DNA from: Bacteroidota bacterium
Lineage (GTDB): Bacteria; Bacteroidota; Ignavibacteria; Ignavibacteriales; Melioribacteraceae
NCBI GenBank assembly: GCA_021820065.1
Contig: JAKAEE010000011.1
Span: 1-64,000 of the forward strand
Length of the DNA stretch: 64,000 nucleotides
Direction of reading: 5' to 3'
Position 1 is the stretch's first letter, and every line of letters begins with the position of its first letter. This document shows positions 45,551 through 53,367 of this stretch, one piece after another. Position numbers and translations under genes: made by a program. The notes under the pieces are model-generated. The model made no database searches. It saw nothing but the letters and a program-made list of their open reading frames with translations, and was not told where the DNA came from.

Positions 45551-45602
45551 ATCTTACTCTGGTTCTAAAAAGAGTAAGATCATGAGCAAGATCATGAGCA
45601 AG
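45551..45602. repeat. Hairpin and 12-bp direct repeat in the permease gap
   Basis: ATCTTACTCT (45551-45560) and AGAGTAAGAT (45571-45580) form a perfect 10-bp stem. Overlapping it, ATCATGAGCAAG is repeated twice in tandem (45579-45590 and 45591-45602). Similar words occur in the hairpin at 13690-13732. Likely part of a dispersed intergenic repeat family. Confidence 0.6.
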
Positions 45603-45695
45603 AAAATTCATTTAACTATTTCCGAAGGACTCCTTCTGGAGGATTCCCAAAAACTGCGTAAGGTGAGGATAGAATAAGATCTAAAATTTTTGAAG

Positions 45696-45733
45696 AAGCG
45701 GTTTCATTAAAATGTGAAACCGCTTTTTTTATT
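45696..45733 (+). terminator. Rho-independent terminator after the third permease
   Basis: AGCGGTTTCA (45697-45706) and TGAAACCGCT (45715-45724) pair perfectly around an 8-base loop, followed by a long T-run. It should end the TolC-to-permease-3 transcript. Confidence 0.92.
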
Positions 45734-45747
45734 TTAAATTATAAAAT

Positions 45748-45755
45748 TATATTTG
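45748..45755 (+). promoter_or_regulatory. Putative -7 element TATATTTG before permease 4
   Basis: TATATTTG 15 bases after the terminator and 25 bases before ATG 45780. It suggests separate transcription of permeases 4 and 5. No TTG at the matching distance. Confidence 0.45.
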
Positions 45756-45779
45756 TACATACCGTAGGGGCTACTTGTA

Positions 45780-47015
45780 ATGAAAATGTACTTTATAGAA
45801 TTTCGGGAAATCTTTTCCATTGCCGTTAGGTCAATCCGGGCGAACAAACTTAGATCGGTATTAACAACTCTTGGCATCATCATCGGAATCGTAGCAGTAA
45901 CTACAATGTCGACGGCAATAGTCGGGCTTAGAGATGCATTCATCAGTTCAATCTCTTCTTTTGGCAGCGATGTACTCTATGTTGATAAATTTCCGTGGAT
46001 GTCTATGGGTGATTGGGCGTTATTCCGAAACAGAAAAGATATCACAATTGAACAGTATGAAAAATTACGTGTTGTTCTGAAAAATTACGAAGCAATGGCT
46101 CCAACTAAAACTACTTTTGGCGCAACGTGCATCAGAGAAGGCCGATCCATCAATGCAAGTATGATTTACGGCTCTACAGAAGAATACCAAAGAACAGCGC
46201 AATTGGTTTTAGTCGAAGGAAGATTTATTACCGATGTTGAAGTCAAAGCTGCAAGACGGGTTTGCGTGATCGGGCAGGACATCAAAAAAGAATTATTTCC
46301 ATTCGGAAATCCGATCAATCAAGATATAAAAATTAACGGTACACCTTTTAAAGTTGTCGGCGTTTTGGAAAAACAAGGCAGCGGTTTTCTTGGTGGGTTC
46401 AGTATGGATGGTCAAATTATTATGCCGCTCAGAACTTTAGAAAGTACAATAAGCAATCGTCACGGTAGATTAAGAATTGATGTTAAGGTTGGTGACGTTA
46501 CAAGGTTGGATGATGCACGCGAAGAAATTAGAGCTGCGATGCGTGTAATTAGAAAAGTCCCTCCCGATAAACCGGATGATTTTGCAATTAATCAACAAGA
46601 AGCTTTAAAAGAAATGTATGACAAAACAATTGGCGTGGTGGCTATCGCCGGAATTGTTATCACCGCACTTTCGTTGTTTGTTGGTGCAATAGGAATTATG
46701 AACATAATGTTTGTCTCGGTAACCGAACGAACCAAAGAAATCGGAATTCGGAAGGCGATTGGTGCAAAGACATGGTCTATTTTATTGCAGTTCCTTACGG
46801 AAGCGGCTTTACTTTGTGTGCTCGGAGGAATCATCGGTCTCGCTATATCGTTCCCGTTAAGTCTTGTTATAAATCAATTTTTGCCGACTGCAATGCCGTT
46901 GAATGTTGTTGTGCTTGCACTGGTTATTTCCGCAGTGGTTGGAGTTATCTCTGGGATTCTGCCCGCAATGAGAGCTTCAAAGTTAGACCCGGTAGATGCG
47001 CTGCGATATGAGTGA
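45780..47015 (+). CDS. MacB-like permease, type A (fourth of five)
   Basis: 411 residues, closest by eye to the first permease (IRANKLRSVLTTLGIIIG, FAINQQEALKEMYDKTIGV, LSLFVGAIGIMNIMFVSVTERTKEIGIRKAIGAK, SLVINQFLPT). It lies after a terminator and a possible new promoter and is coupled to the fifth permease, forming a second A-B pair. No ATPase gene accompanies it. Confidence 0.9.
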   Translation: MKMYFIEFREIFSIAVRSIRANKLRSVLTTLGIIIGIVAVTTMSTAIVGLRDAFISSISSFGSDVLYVDKFPWMSMGDWALFRNRKDITIEQYEKLRVVLKNYEAMAPTKTTFGATCIREGRSINASMIYGSTEEYQRTAQLVLVEGRFITDVEVKAARRVCVIGQDIKKELFPFGNPINQDIKINGTPFKVVGVLEKQGSGFLGGFSMDGQIIMPLRTLESTISNRHGRLRIDVKVGDVTRLDDAREEIRAAMRVIRKVPPDKPDDFAINQQEALKEMYDKTIGVVAIAGIVITALSLFVGAIGIMNIMFVSVTERTKEIGIRKAIGAKTWSILLQFLTEAALLCVLGGIIGLAISFPLSLVINQFLPTAMPLNVVVLALVISAVVGVISGILPAMRASKLDPVDALRYE

Positions 47016-47023
47016 GGTATTTT

Positions 47024-48256
47024 ATGCAACTGTTTGAAAGTATTAAGCTCGCTTATACTTCCATTAAGGGAAATAAACTTCGTTCGATACTTACGCTTCT
47101 TGGAATTGCTGTCGGATTGTTCTCTATCATAATTGTGATGACTGCTATAAGCGCTATACAAAAAAATGTTGAAGACGTTTTCAATTCAATCGGTACAAAT
47201 AGTTTTGTTATTCAGAAGTGGCCGGCTTTTCAAACCGGTGGACACGGTGCAATGCGCGAGTATCGCAATAGAAAAAATTTAACAATTGAAGAAGGAGACC
47301 GACTCAGATCGATGACTTCGTTACCCGTTGCGCTTGGAATTTCTATATATGTTGGCGGCAAGATTGTAAGGTTCAACAACGAAAAAACGAATCCGAACAT
47401 TCCCATCGTCGGCGTAAATCAAGAACTTTTTCTTGCCCGTGACTTGAAAATTGGTGAAGGCAGAAATTTGTCGAGAACCGATTACGAATATTCCAAGTTT
47501 GCAGCTGTCATAGGAACAGATATAAAAGACGCACTATTCAAGAACAATATTGACCCGATAGGCCAGCAGATAAAAATCAGTAATTTCAATTTCGAAGTCG
47601 TTGGTGTGTTTGAAAAACGTGGAGCGATCTTAGGTCAATCGCAAGATAATTATATTTGCATTCCGCTCGCTACATTTGAAAAATGTTTCGGAACAGAAAG
47701 AAGCGCCTCTTTTGTTGTAATGGCGGCTAGTGACAAACTGATTGAGAAAACCATGGATGAAGTAATAGGAGCTATGCGCAAAATTAGAAAGATCCCGGTC
47801 GGAGATGAAAATGATTTCGAGATTATTACAAATGACCAACTCATTGCTCAGTTCAATGATCTGACAAAGTATTTTAAGTTGGGCGCCGGAATCGTGGCGT
47901 TCATTGCGTTACTTGCTGCCGGCGTGGGAATTATGAACATCATGCTTGTTAGCGTTACAGAAAGAACCAGAGAAATTGGAATACGAAAAGCCCTTGGCGC
48001 GAGAAAAAAATCTATACTCACGCAGTTTGTAATCGAAGCAGTCTCGCTCAGCTGGTTTGGGGGATTAATTGGAATTTTTGCCGGAGTTTTAGCCGGTAAT
48101 CTTGTTGCGCTGCAGCTTGGCGTTCCCGTTGTCTTGCCTGTTGAATGGATAATGATCGGTCTGCTTGTCACAACGTTTGTCGGGGTTGTGTTCGGAGTTT
48201 ATCCAGCTATGAAAGCGGCAAACTTGGATCCGATTGAAGCTCTTCGTTACGAGTAA
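47024..48256 (+). CDS. MacB-like permease, type B (fifth of five)
   Basis: 410 residues with type B features (YTSIKGNKLRSILTLLGIAVGLFSI, ALLAAGVGIMNIMLVSVTERTREIGIRKALGARKKSILTQF). ATG 47024 is preferred to GTG 47012 because GAGG (47014-47017) lies 6 bases upstream. Its periplasmic domain is more distant from the second and third permeases than those two are from each other. Ends LDPIEALRYE like all five. Confidence 0.9.
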   Translation: MQLFESIKLAYTSIKGNKLRSILTLLGIAVGLFSIIIVMTAISAIQKNVEDVFNSIGTNSFVIQKWPAFQTGGHGAMREYRNRKNLTIEEGDRLRSMTSLPVALGISIYVGGKIVRFNNEKTNPNIPIVGVNQELFLARDLKIGEGRNLSRTDYEYSKFAAVIGTDIKDALFKNNIDPIGQQIKISNFNFEVVGVFEKRGAILGQSQDNYICIPLATFEKCFGTERSASFVVMAASDKLIEKTMDEVIGAMRKIRKIPVGDENDFEIITNDQLIAQFNDLTKYFKLGAGIVAFIALLAAGVGIMNIMLVSVTERTREIGIRKALGARKKSILTQFVIEAVSLSWFGGLIGIFAGVLAGNLVALQLGVPVVLPVEWIMIGLLVTTFVGVVFGVYPAMKAANLDPIEALRYE

Positions 48257-48326
48257 CGGATTATTCAGTTGAATTAAAAGGAGCATACGTTTAGATTTAT
48301 TCTACTGAAATAATAAGAACAACTCT

Positions 48327-51300
48327 TTGAAAAAGATTCTTCTCAAGGCAGCACTTCTATATATCATTTTATTTTTGCAATCGGTTCTGATAGCACAATC
48401 CTCTCAAGCCGATTTTGTGAAAGATACTCTGCATGTAAACCTTAACAACTTCTACAAGATTTCTGCGCTCAACATTGTTCCTTTTACGGAGAAAATACAT
48501 TTGCACGGAAAATTTCTTGAATCCAAAGATTACAAGATCGATTACGCAACCGGAACGTTTTCACTTTCAAATGACTTGCAATATTCTTTGCTCGATACAA
48601 TCATAATTTACTACCAAACTGTAAAATTGAATTTGAAACGTGAATATAAACGCAGAAATTTGGTTTTGAATTACGACGACAAATTTAAAGACACGGTTAA
48701 AACTCTAAAGATGGTTTCCGAACCGCTCACGACGGAATCTATTTTCGGCAAAGGTATTCAGAAGAGCGGCGCAATTGTTAGAGGATTCACATTCGGAACC
48801 AATCGTGATTTTCAATTGAACAGTGGATTGCGTTTGCAGCTTTCCGGAAAACTTTCCGACGACATTGATATTGTTGCCGCGCTCACGGATGAAAACACTC
48901 CAATTCAACCTGAAGGAAATACCGAAACACTTGACGAGCTCGACAAAGTATTTATAGAACTGCGTCATAAAAATGCAGTTGGAACATTTGGAGATTATGA
49001 TCTAAACGTGAAAGACAATGAGTTCTCAAGTATCAACAGAAAGCTGCAAGGATTGAAAGGTGAATTCACTTTCGGAGATACGAAAGGTGCGGTCGCGCTT
49101 GCCGGTTCGCGTGGTAAGTTTAATACAAATCGTTTCAACGGACAGGATGGAAATCAAGGTCCCTATCGTTTGCAAGGAATTAATAACGAGCGCGCTATTA
49201 TTCTAATCGCCGGCAGCGAACGCGTTTATGTTGACGGCGAACAAATGAAACGCGGCGAGAACAACGACTATATAATTGATTACTCTAATGCTGAAGTAAC
49301 TTTCACACCAAAAAGATTGATTACATCTGCGAGCAGAATATCAATCGATTTTGAATATACCGATCAAAATTTCAAACGCAATTTTTTTGGCGCAGATTTT
49401 TCAACTAAAGTTTTGAACGATAAATTAAAAATTGGTATCGGATACTTCCGTGAAGGCGATGACCAGAACAATCCGATTTCATATTCTTTCAGCGATAGCG
49501 ACATGGCAATTCTTCGGCAAGCCGGAAACGATAGAAATGCGGCGGTCAAATCGGGAGTTGTGCTCGCGACAGCCGATTCAACCGGAAAAATTCACGGTAT
49601 CTATTCACGTGTAGATACAACAATTAATTCTCAGACGTACACTTATTATAGATACACGCCGGGTAACACAGCATCAATTTATAACGTTTCGTTTACTTAT
49701 GTCGGCGACGGCAATGGAGATTATTCAAAAGAAAGTCTAGGGAATTACAAATTCGCCGGAATCAAGCAAGGATCATACCTCCCGTTGATTTTTTTGCCGA
49801 TGCCTGAGTTAAAGCAGTTGGGAAACTTGTCACTTGACGCAACTTTATCCGACGGAATAAATTTAACCGCAGAATTTTCGAGCAGCGATTGGAATAAAAA
49901 TCTGTTTTCGGATTTGAATAAGTCGCAAGATTTTGGTTACGCGAGAAAAGTTTTTCTAAATATCAGCCCGAGAGAAATCGGCATCGGTGGTTTATCGCTT
50001 GGAAAAGTCGGATTGAGTCTGAAGGATAGATTCATCCAAAGCCGGTTTACATCGCTCGATAGAATTGATGCAGTAGAATTCAACCGTTATTACAATTTAC
50101 CCGATCAGATTTTGGAAGACCAGATTTTGCGCGAAGCGGAATTAAATTATTCTCCGATCAGTAATCTTTCTTTAAACACCAAGTACGGCTATTTAAAAGA
50201 AGGAGACACGTTCAATTCAAACAGAATTTTTTCTGAACTTAATTTTGCCGATGGGAAGAATTATAAATTCAATTACGTAATTGATAACGTCGATTCAAAA
50301 AATCAAGGCACGCTTACTAGTTGGATGCGGCAAAACGGCAGCGCATTTTATTCCTTTGGCTCATTCAAACCGGGAATAGATTTTCTTTATGAAAATAAGG
50401 AAGACAAACTTGCAAACAAAGACAGTCTGTTGTTAACAAGTCTTCGCTACGTTGAGACTGCTCCATTTATCGAGTACTTAAATTCTTCCGGTTTGGATTT
50501 TAAAGTGGGCTATTCATTACGCGACGAATACTTTCCGTTGAACGGTGTACTGCTGAAGCAATCGACATCTGCAATGGAACAGTTTCGGGCAAACTACAAA
50601 GGGTTGAAGGAATTTAACACAAGCGTCAGTCTTACTTTCAGAAACAAAAAATTTGCCGACGAGTTCAAACAAAAAGGATTTACCGATAACCAAACAGTGC
50701 TTCTCTTATCTCAAAGCAGATTTAACATTGGCGGAGGATTTATTACCGGCGACCTCTACTATCAAGCAGCAACTGAACAGACTGCACGGTTACAAAAAGT
50801 ATTTGTGAAAGTTACGAAGGGAACCGGGAATTACATTTATCTCGGCGACCTGAATAACAACGGTATTCCGGATGAAAATGAATTTCAGCTGACTGCATAC
50901 GACGGCAATTACATCTTGATCACAATCCCGACCGATAAACTTTATCCGGTGATAGATCTAAAAACAAATACGCGGTGGAGAGTTGATTTCAGTCGTGCGG
51001 TAAAGGGGGATGGATTCTGGTCAACTATTTTGAAACCGCTTTCGACAGAAACGTTTTGGCGAGTTGAAGAGAACAGCAACATTTCAGATACAAAACAAAT
51101 TTATTTAATGAATCTGTCCAAGTTCTTGAACGATTCCACAACGGTTCGCGGCACTCAAACTTTTCAGAACGACTTCAATCTGTTTCAGAACAGAAATGAT
51201 TTTTCGATCCGTGTTCGGTACACGCAGCGTAAATCGCTGAACCAATACAGCGGCGGTGTTGAACGCGGGTATTTTAGCGAACGCGGATTAAGAATAAGAT

Positions 51301-51794
51301 TTAAAATGATTGAAGAAATCAGCAATCAAACTGAAGTTGTAAGTCAAAACGACAACATGATTTCGCCGCCAACTACAAACCGGGCGAGGGAAGTTACGCG
51401 GAATAGTTTCTCGACAGATTTTTCATACAGACCGGTTCAAAATATAGAAGCCGGCTTTAAAATTGAAACAGCTCAAAGTATGGATGATCATCCGGCTGTG
51501 CCGACAACGGTTAACATGAATTCGGTTACGCTGCGCCTCAATTTCTCTTTTGAAAACTTCGGCAGATTAAGAATTGAAGGAGAGCGGACCGAACTAACAT
51601 CTACAACAAACGCTTACAACATACCGTTCGAAATAACGAGAGGAAATGTTATCGGGAAAAACTATTTTTGGAGAGCGTTTTTTGATTACCGGTTGACAAG
51701 TTTTATCCAGACTTCACTTAGTTACGATGCAAGACTCCAAGGAGACAGCCGTGTAATTCAAACAATGCGCGCCGAAGCAAAAGCGTACTTTTAG
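48327..51794 (+). CDS. Very large exported protein, probable outer-membrane beta-barrel, unknown function
   Basis: 1155 residues with an N-terminal signal peptide (KKILLKAALLYIILFLQSVLIAQ). The start is TTG at 48327. Most of the chain alternates polar and hydrophobic residues with many aromatics, as in large outer-membrane barrels, and it ends in MRAEAKAYF. One block, RVYVDGEQMKRGENNDYIIDYSNAEVTFTP, resembles the VDG...G.DY.IDY motifs of SprA-like and other surface proteins. It follows the MacB cluster by 70 bases and could be a surface partner of that exporter, but this is only positional. Confidence 0.7.
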   Translation: MKKILLKAALLYIILFLQSVLIAQSSQADFVKDTLHVNLNNFYKISALNIVPFTEKIHLHGKFLESKDYKIDYATGTFSLSNDLQYSLLDTIIIYYQTVKLNLKREYKRRNLVLNYDDKFKDTVKTLKMVSEPLTTESIFGKGIQKSGAIVRGFTFGTNRDFQLNSGLRLQLSGKLSDDIDIVAALTDENTPIQPEGNTETLDELDKVFIELRHKNAVGTFGDYDLNVKDNEFSSINRKLQGLKGEFTFGDTKGAVALAGSRGKFNTNRFNGQDGNQGPYRLQGINNERAIILIAGSERVYVDGEQMKRGENNDYIIDYSNAEVTFTPKRLITSASRISIDFEYTDQNFKRNFFGADFSTKVLNDKLKIGIGYFREGDDQNNPISYSFSDSDMAILRQAGNDRNAAVKSGVVLATADSTGKIHGIYSRVDTTINSQTYTYYRYTPGNTASIYNVSFTYVGDGNGDYSKESLGNYKFAGIKQGSYLPLIFLPMPELKQLGNLSLDATLSDGINLTAEFSSSDWNKNLFSDLNKSQDFGYARKVFLNISPREIGIGGLSLGKVGLSLKDRFIQSRFTSLDRIDAVEFNRYYNLPDQILEDQILREAELNYSPISNLSLNTKYGYLKEGDTFNSNRIFSELNFADGKNYKFNYVIDNVDSKNQGTLTSWMRQNGSAFYSFGSFKPGIDFLYENKEDKLANKDSLLLTSLRYVETAPFIEYLNSSGLDFKVGYSLRDEYFPLNGVLLKQSTSAMEQFRANYKGLKEFNTSVSLTFRNKKFADEFKQKGFTDNQTVLLLSQSRFNIGGGFITGDLYYQAATEQTARLQKVFVKVTKGTGNYIYLGDLNNNGIPDENEFQLTAYDGNYILITIPTDKLYPVIDLKTNTRWRVDFSRAVKGDGFWSTILKPLSTETFWRVEENSNISDTKQIYLMNLSKFLNDSTTVRGTQTFQNDFNLFQNRNDFSIRVRYTQRKSLNQYSGGVERGYFSERGLRIRFKMIEEISNQTEVVSQNDNMISPPTTNRAREVTRNSFSTDFSYRPVQNIEAGFKIETAQSMDDHPAVPTTVNMNSVTLRLNFSFENFGRLRIEGERTELTSTTNAYNIPFEITRGNVIGKNYFWRAFFDYRLTSFIQTSLSYDARLQGDSRVIQTMRAEAKAYF

Positions 51795-51823
51795 TATCAA
51801 CCAACTATTATCAAGACTCAATT

Positions 51824-52285
51824 ATGAAAATTGTTTCAAAATTAATTGAAGCGCATGTTTTTAGAATCAAGAATAATGATTTGGAGTTTCTTCTTTTAAA
51901 GCGCGCTCCAAATGAAAAGTATCCCGGTTTGTGGCAGATGATTACCGGCTCTGTAGATAAAAAGGAAAAAGCATTTCAGTCAGCGTTGAGAGAAATAAAA
52001 GAGGAAACAAATTTAACGCCAATCAAGTTTTGGGTGGTGCCGAACATAAATTCTTTTTACTTGCCGGAACAAGATAACGTTTGGCTGATTCCGGTTTTTG
52101 CTGCGCAGGTCAGGTCGAGTGAACGTGTCGTTATTTCAAATGAGCATTCGGATTTTAAATGGGTTAGAAAAAAGGAAGCGAAAAAATTACTGGCGTGGCC
52201 CGGTCAAAGAAAATCCGTTGATATCATCTACGAATATTTTACAACTCAAAAAAATTGTTTAAAGTTCGTAGAAATAAAATTGTAA
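51824..52285 (+). CDS. NUDIX hydrolase
   Basis: 153 residues with an exact Nudix box, G-x5-E-x7-REIKEET-x-L (GSVDKKEKAFQSALREIKEETNL), the metal site that cleaves nucleoside diphosphate-X bonds. The start AHVFRIKNNDLEFLLLKRAPNEKYPGLWQMITG resembles the NudB-like (dihydroneopterin triphosphate) branch, a tentative assignment. The TAA stop lies inside the upstream copy of the palindromic unit that surrounds the next gene. Confidence 0.87.
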   Translation: MKIVSKLIEAHVFRIKNNDLEFLLLKRAPNEKYPGLWQMITGSVDKKEKAFQSALREIKEETNLTPIKFWVVPNINSFYLPEQDNVWLIPVFAAQVRSSERVVISNEHSDFKWVRKKEAKKLLAWPGQRKSVDIIYEYFTTQKNCLKFVEIKL

Positions 52286-52341
52286 AACGAGCAGATTGAT
52301 CGTTCAAAAAATGGGTGAGCAAATGGCCAATTCGCTCTACA
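52282..52341 (+). repeat. Palindromic (REP-like) unit upstream of the RAYT gene
   Basis: Left hairpin part GTAAAACGAGCAGATTGATCGTTC (52282-52305) read in two blocks, and right part GAGC...TTCGCTCTAC from 52317 to 52340. Same order and nearly the same spacing (35 bases between part starts) as the downstream array units. The TAA of its first bases is the stop codon of the NUDIX gene. Pairing is less perfect than in the array. Confidence 0.75.
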
Positions 52342-52345
52342 AAAA

Positions 52346-53056
52346 ATGATAAACTCTAAAACATATTATCATCGTAACCTTCCTCATTATCAACCTCTTG
52401 GCTATACCTATTTTGTAACTTTTCGTTTATATGATTCTTTACCTATTAAGGTTGTTGAAAAGCTAAAGACAGAATACAAAATTCATTTAGAAACAATTTC
52501 TGCGTATAGTTGTGAGAGTGAAAAGCGTAATAAATATTCGGAAGGTAAGTGGAATTATTTTGTAAAGTTTGATTCTAATTTAGACTTGTATTCAAATAAT
52601 AATTGGTTGAAAGATGAACGCATAGCAAAACTTGTTTACGATTCTATTCTATATCGCGATAATAAAGAATACGAATTAATTGGTTTTACAATTATGCCGA
52701 ATCATATACACATGGTATTTAGTCTTGTAGAGCAAACAAACTGTTCGCTCTATAAAAAAACAACAAAGTTAATTGTAGAACAAGCAGATTGCACGTTTGA
52801 AAATGAAAAAGATAAAGAGCAAACAGACTATTCACTCTACAAAGTAATGCAATCTTTAAAATGGTACACAGCAAAGGAAAGCAACAAAATTCTAAAGCGT
52901 AACGGTCAGTTTTGGCAACATGAAAGTTATGATCATGTGGTTAGAAACGAAGAGGAATTAAATAGAATAATAAAATATGTGCTCAACAATCCTGTAAAAG
53001 CTGGATTGGTCGAAAAGTTAGAAGATTGGGAATGGAATTATTGCAAATACCTGTAG
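52346..53056 (+). CDS. REP-associated tyrosine transposase (RAYT, Y1_Tnp family) with repeat-derived insert
   Basis: 236 residues. HUH motif MPNHIHMVF (His120, His122) and catalytic Tyr174 in SLKWYTAKESNKI identify the TnpA_REP family of single-strand nucleases. The C-terminal block FWQHESYDHVVRNEEELNRIIKYVLNNPVKAGLV is typical. Between the HUH motif and the Tyr helix lies an insert of about 39 residues (128-166) built from three in-frame copies of the flanking palindrome: VEQTNCSLYK, VEQADCTFEN and KEQTDYSLYK. The TAG stop is also part of a repeat unit. Catalytic residues are intact, so it may be active. REP units on both sides are expected substrates. Confidence 0.9.
   Translation: MINSKTYYHRNLPHYQPLGYTYFVTFRLYDSLPIKVVEKLKTEYKIHLETISAYSCESEKRNKYSEGKWNYFVKFDSNLDLYSNNNWLKDERIAKLVYDSILYRDNKEYELIGFTIMPNHIHMVFSLVEQTNCSLYKKTTKLIVEQADCTFENEKDKEQTDYSLYKVMQSLKWYTAKESNKILKRNGQFWQHESYDHVVRNEEELNRIIKYVLNNPVKAGLVEKLEDWEWNYCKYL
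52727..52754 (+). repeat. REP right-hand hairpin inside the RAYT coding sequence, copy i
   Basis: GTAGAGCAAACAAACTGTTC... through TCGCTCTATA matches the array's right hairpin (GAGCGAACAAACTGTTCGCTC) with one change. It encodes residues 128-136, VEQTNCSLY. Confidence 0.8.
52775..52841 (+). repeat. Nearly complete REP unit inside the RAYT coding sequence
   Basis: Left part from GTAGAACAAGCAGATTG (52775) and right part GAGC...ATTCACTCTAC (52817-52840), 42 bases apart against 36 in the array, a difference of two codons. Encodes VEQADCTF...KEQTDYSLY in the same reading frame as copy i. Confidence 0.8.
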
Positions 53057-53326
53057 AGCGATCAGATTGATCGCTCAAAAGAGCAAGCGAGCGAACAAAC
53101 TATTCGCTCTACAGAATGGAAATGTAGAACGATCAGTTTGATGGTTCAGAAAAACAAATGAGCGAACAAACTGTTCGCTCTACAGAATGGAAATGTAGAA
53201 CAATCAGTTTGATGGTTCAGAAAAGCAAATGAGCGAACAAACTGTTCGCTCTACAGAATGGAAATGTAGAACAATCAGTTTGATGGTTCAGAAAACCAAG
53301 TGAGCGAACAAACTGTTCGCTCTACA
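53053..53326 (+). repeat. Four-copy REP-like array, period 71 bp
   Basis: Units start at 53053, 53124, 53195 and 53266, exactly 71 bases apart; the last lacks the tail. Each unit holds two 21-nt hairpins with 5-base loops: GAGCGATC-AGATT-GATCGCTC (perfect in the first unit, with mismatches in the others) and GAGCGAAC-AAACT-GTTCGCTC (perfect in units 2-4), then ACAGAATGGAAAT. The first unit contains the RAYT stop codon TAG. This fills the 311-base gap before the PfkB gene. Confidence 0.92.
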
Positions 53327-53339
53327 AACAGAAGTTTTT

Positions 53340-53347
53340 TATATTTG
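53340..53347 (+). promoter_or_regulatory. Putative -7 element TATATTTG before the PfkB gene
   Basis: TATATTTG 20 bases before the TTG start, with AAAAGGAG ribosome site in between. No TTG at the matching upstream distance. Confidence 0.45.
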
Positions 53348-53367
53348 ACCTTAAAAAAGGAGTACTA

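Noticed and set aside
52346..53056. RAYT gene as a pseudogene
   Set aside because: The frame is open, His120, His122 and Tyr174 are present, and the repeat-derived insert is in frame.
53053..53326. CRISPR array
   Set aside because: The whole 71-bp unit is repeated almost without change, so there are no unique spacers. Both halves are palindromes, there are no cas genes, and a RAYT gene sits beside it.
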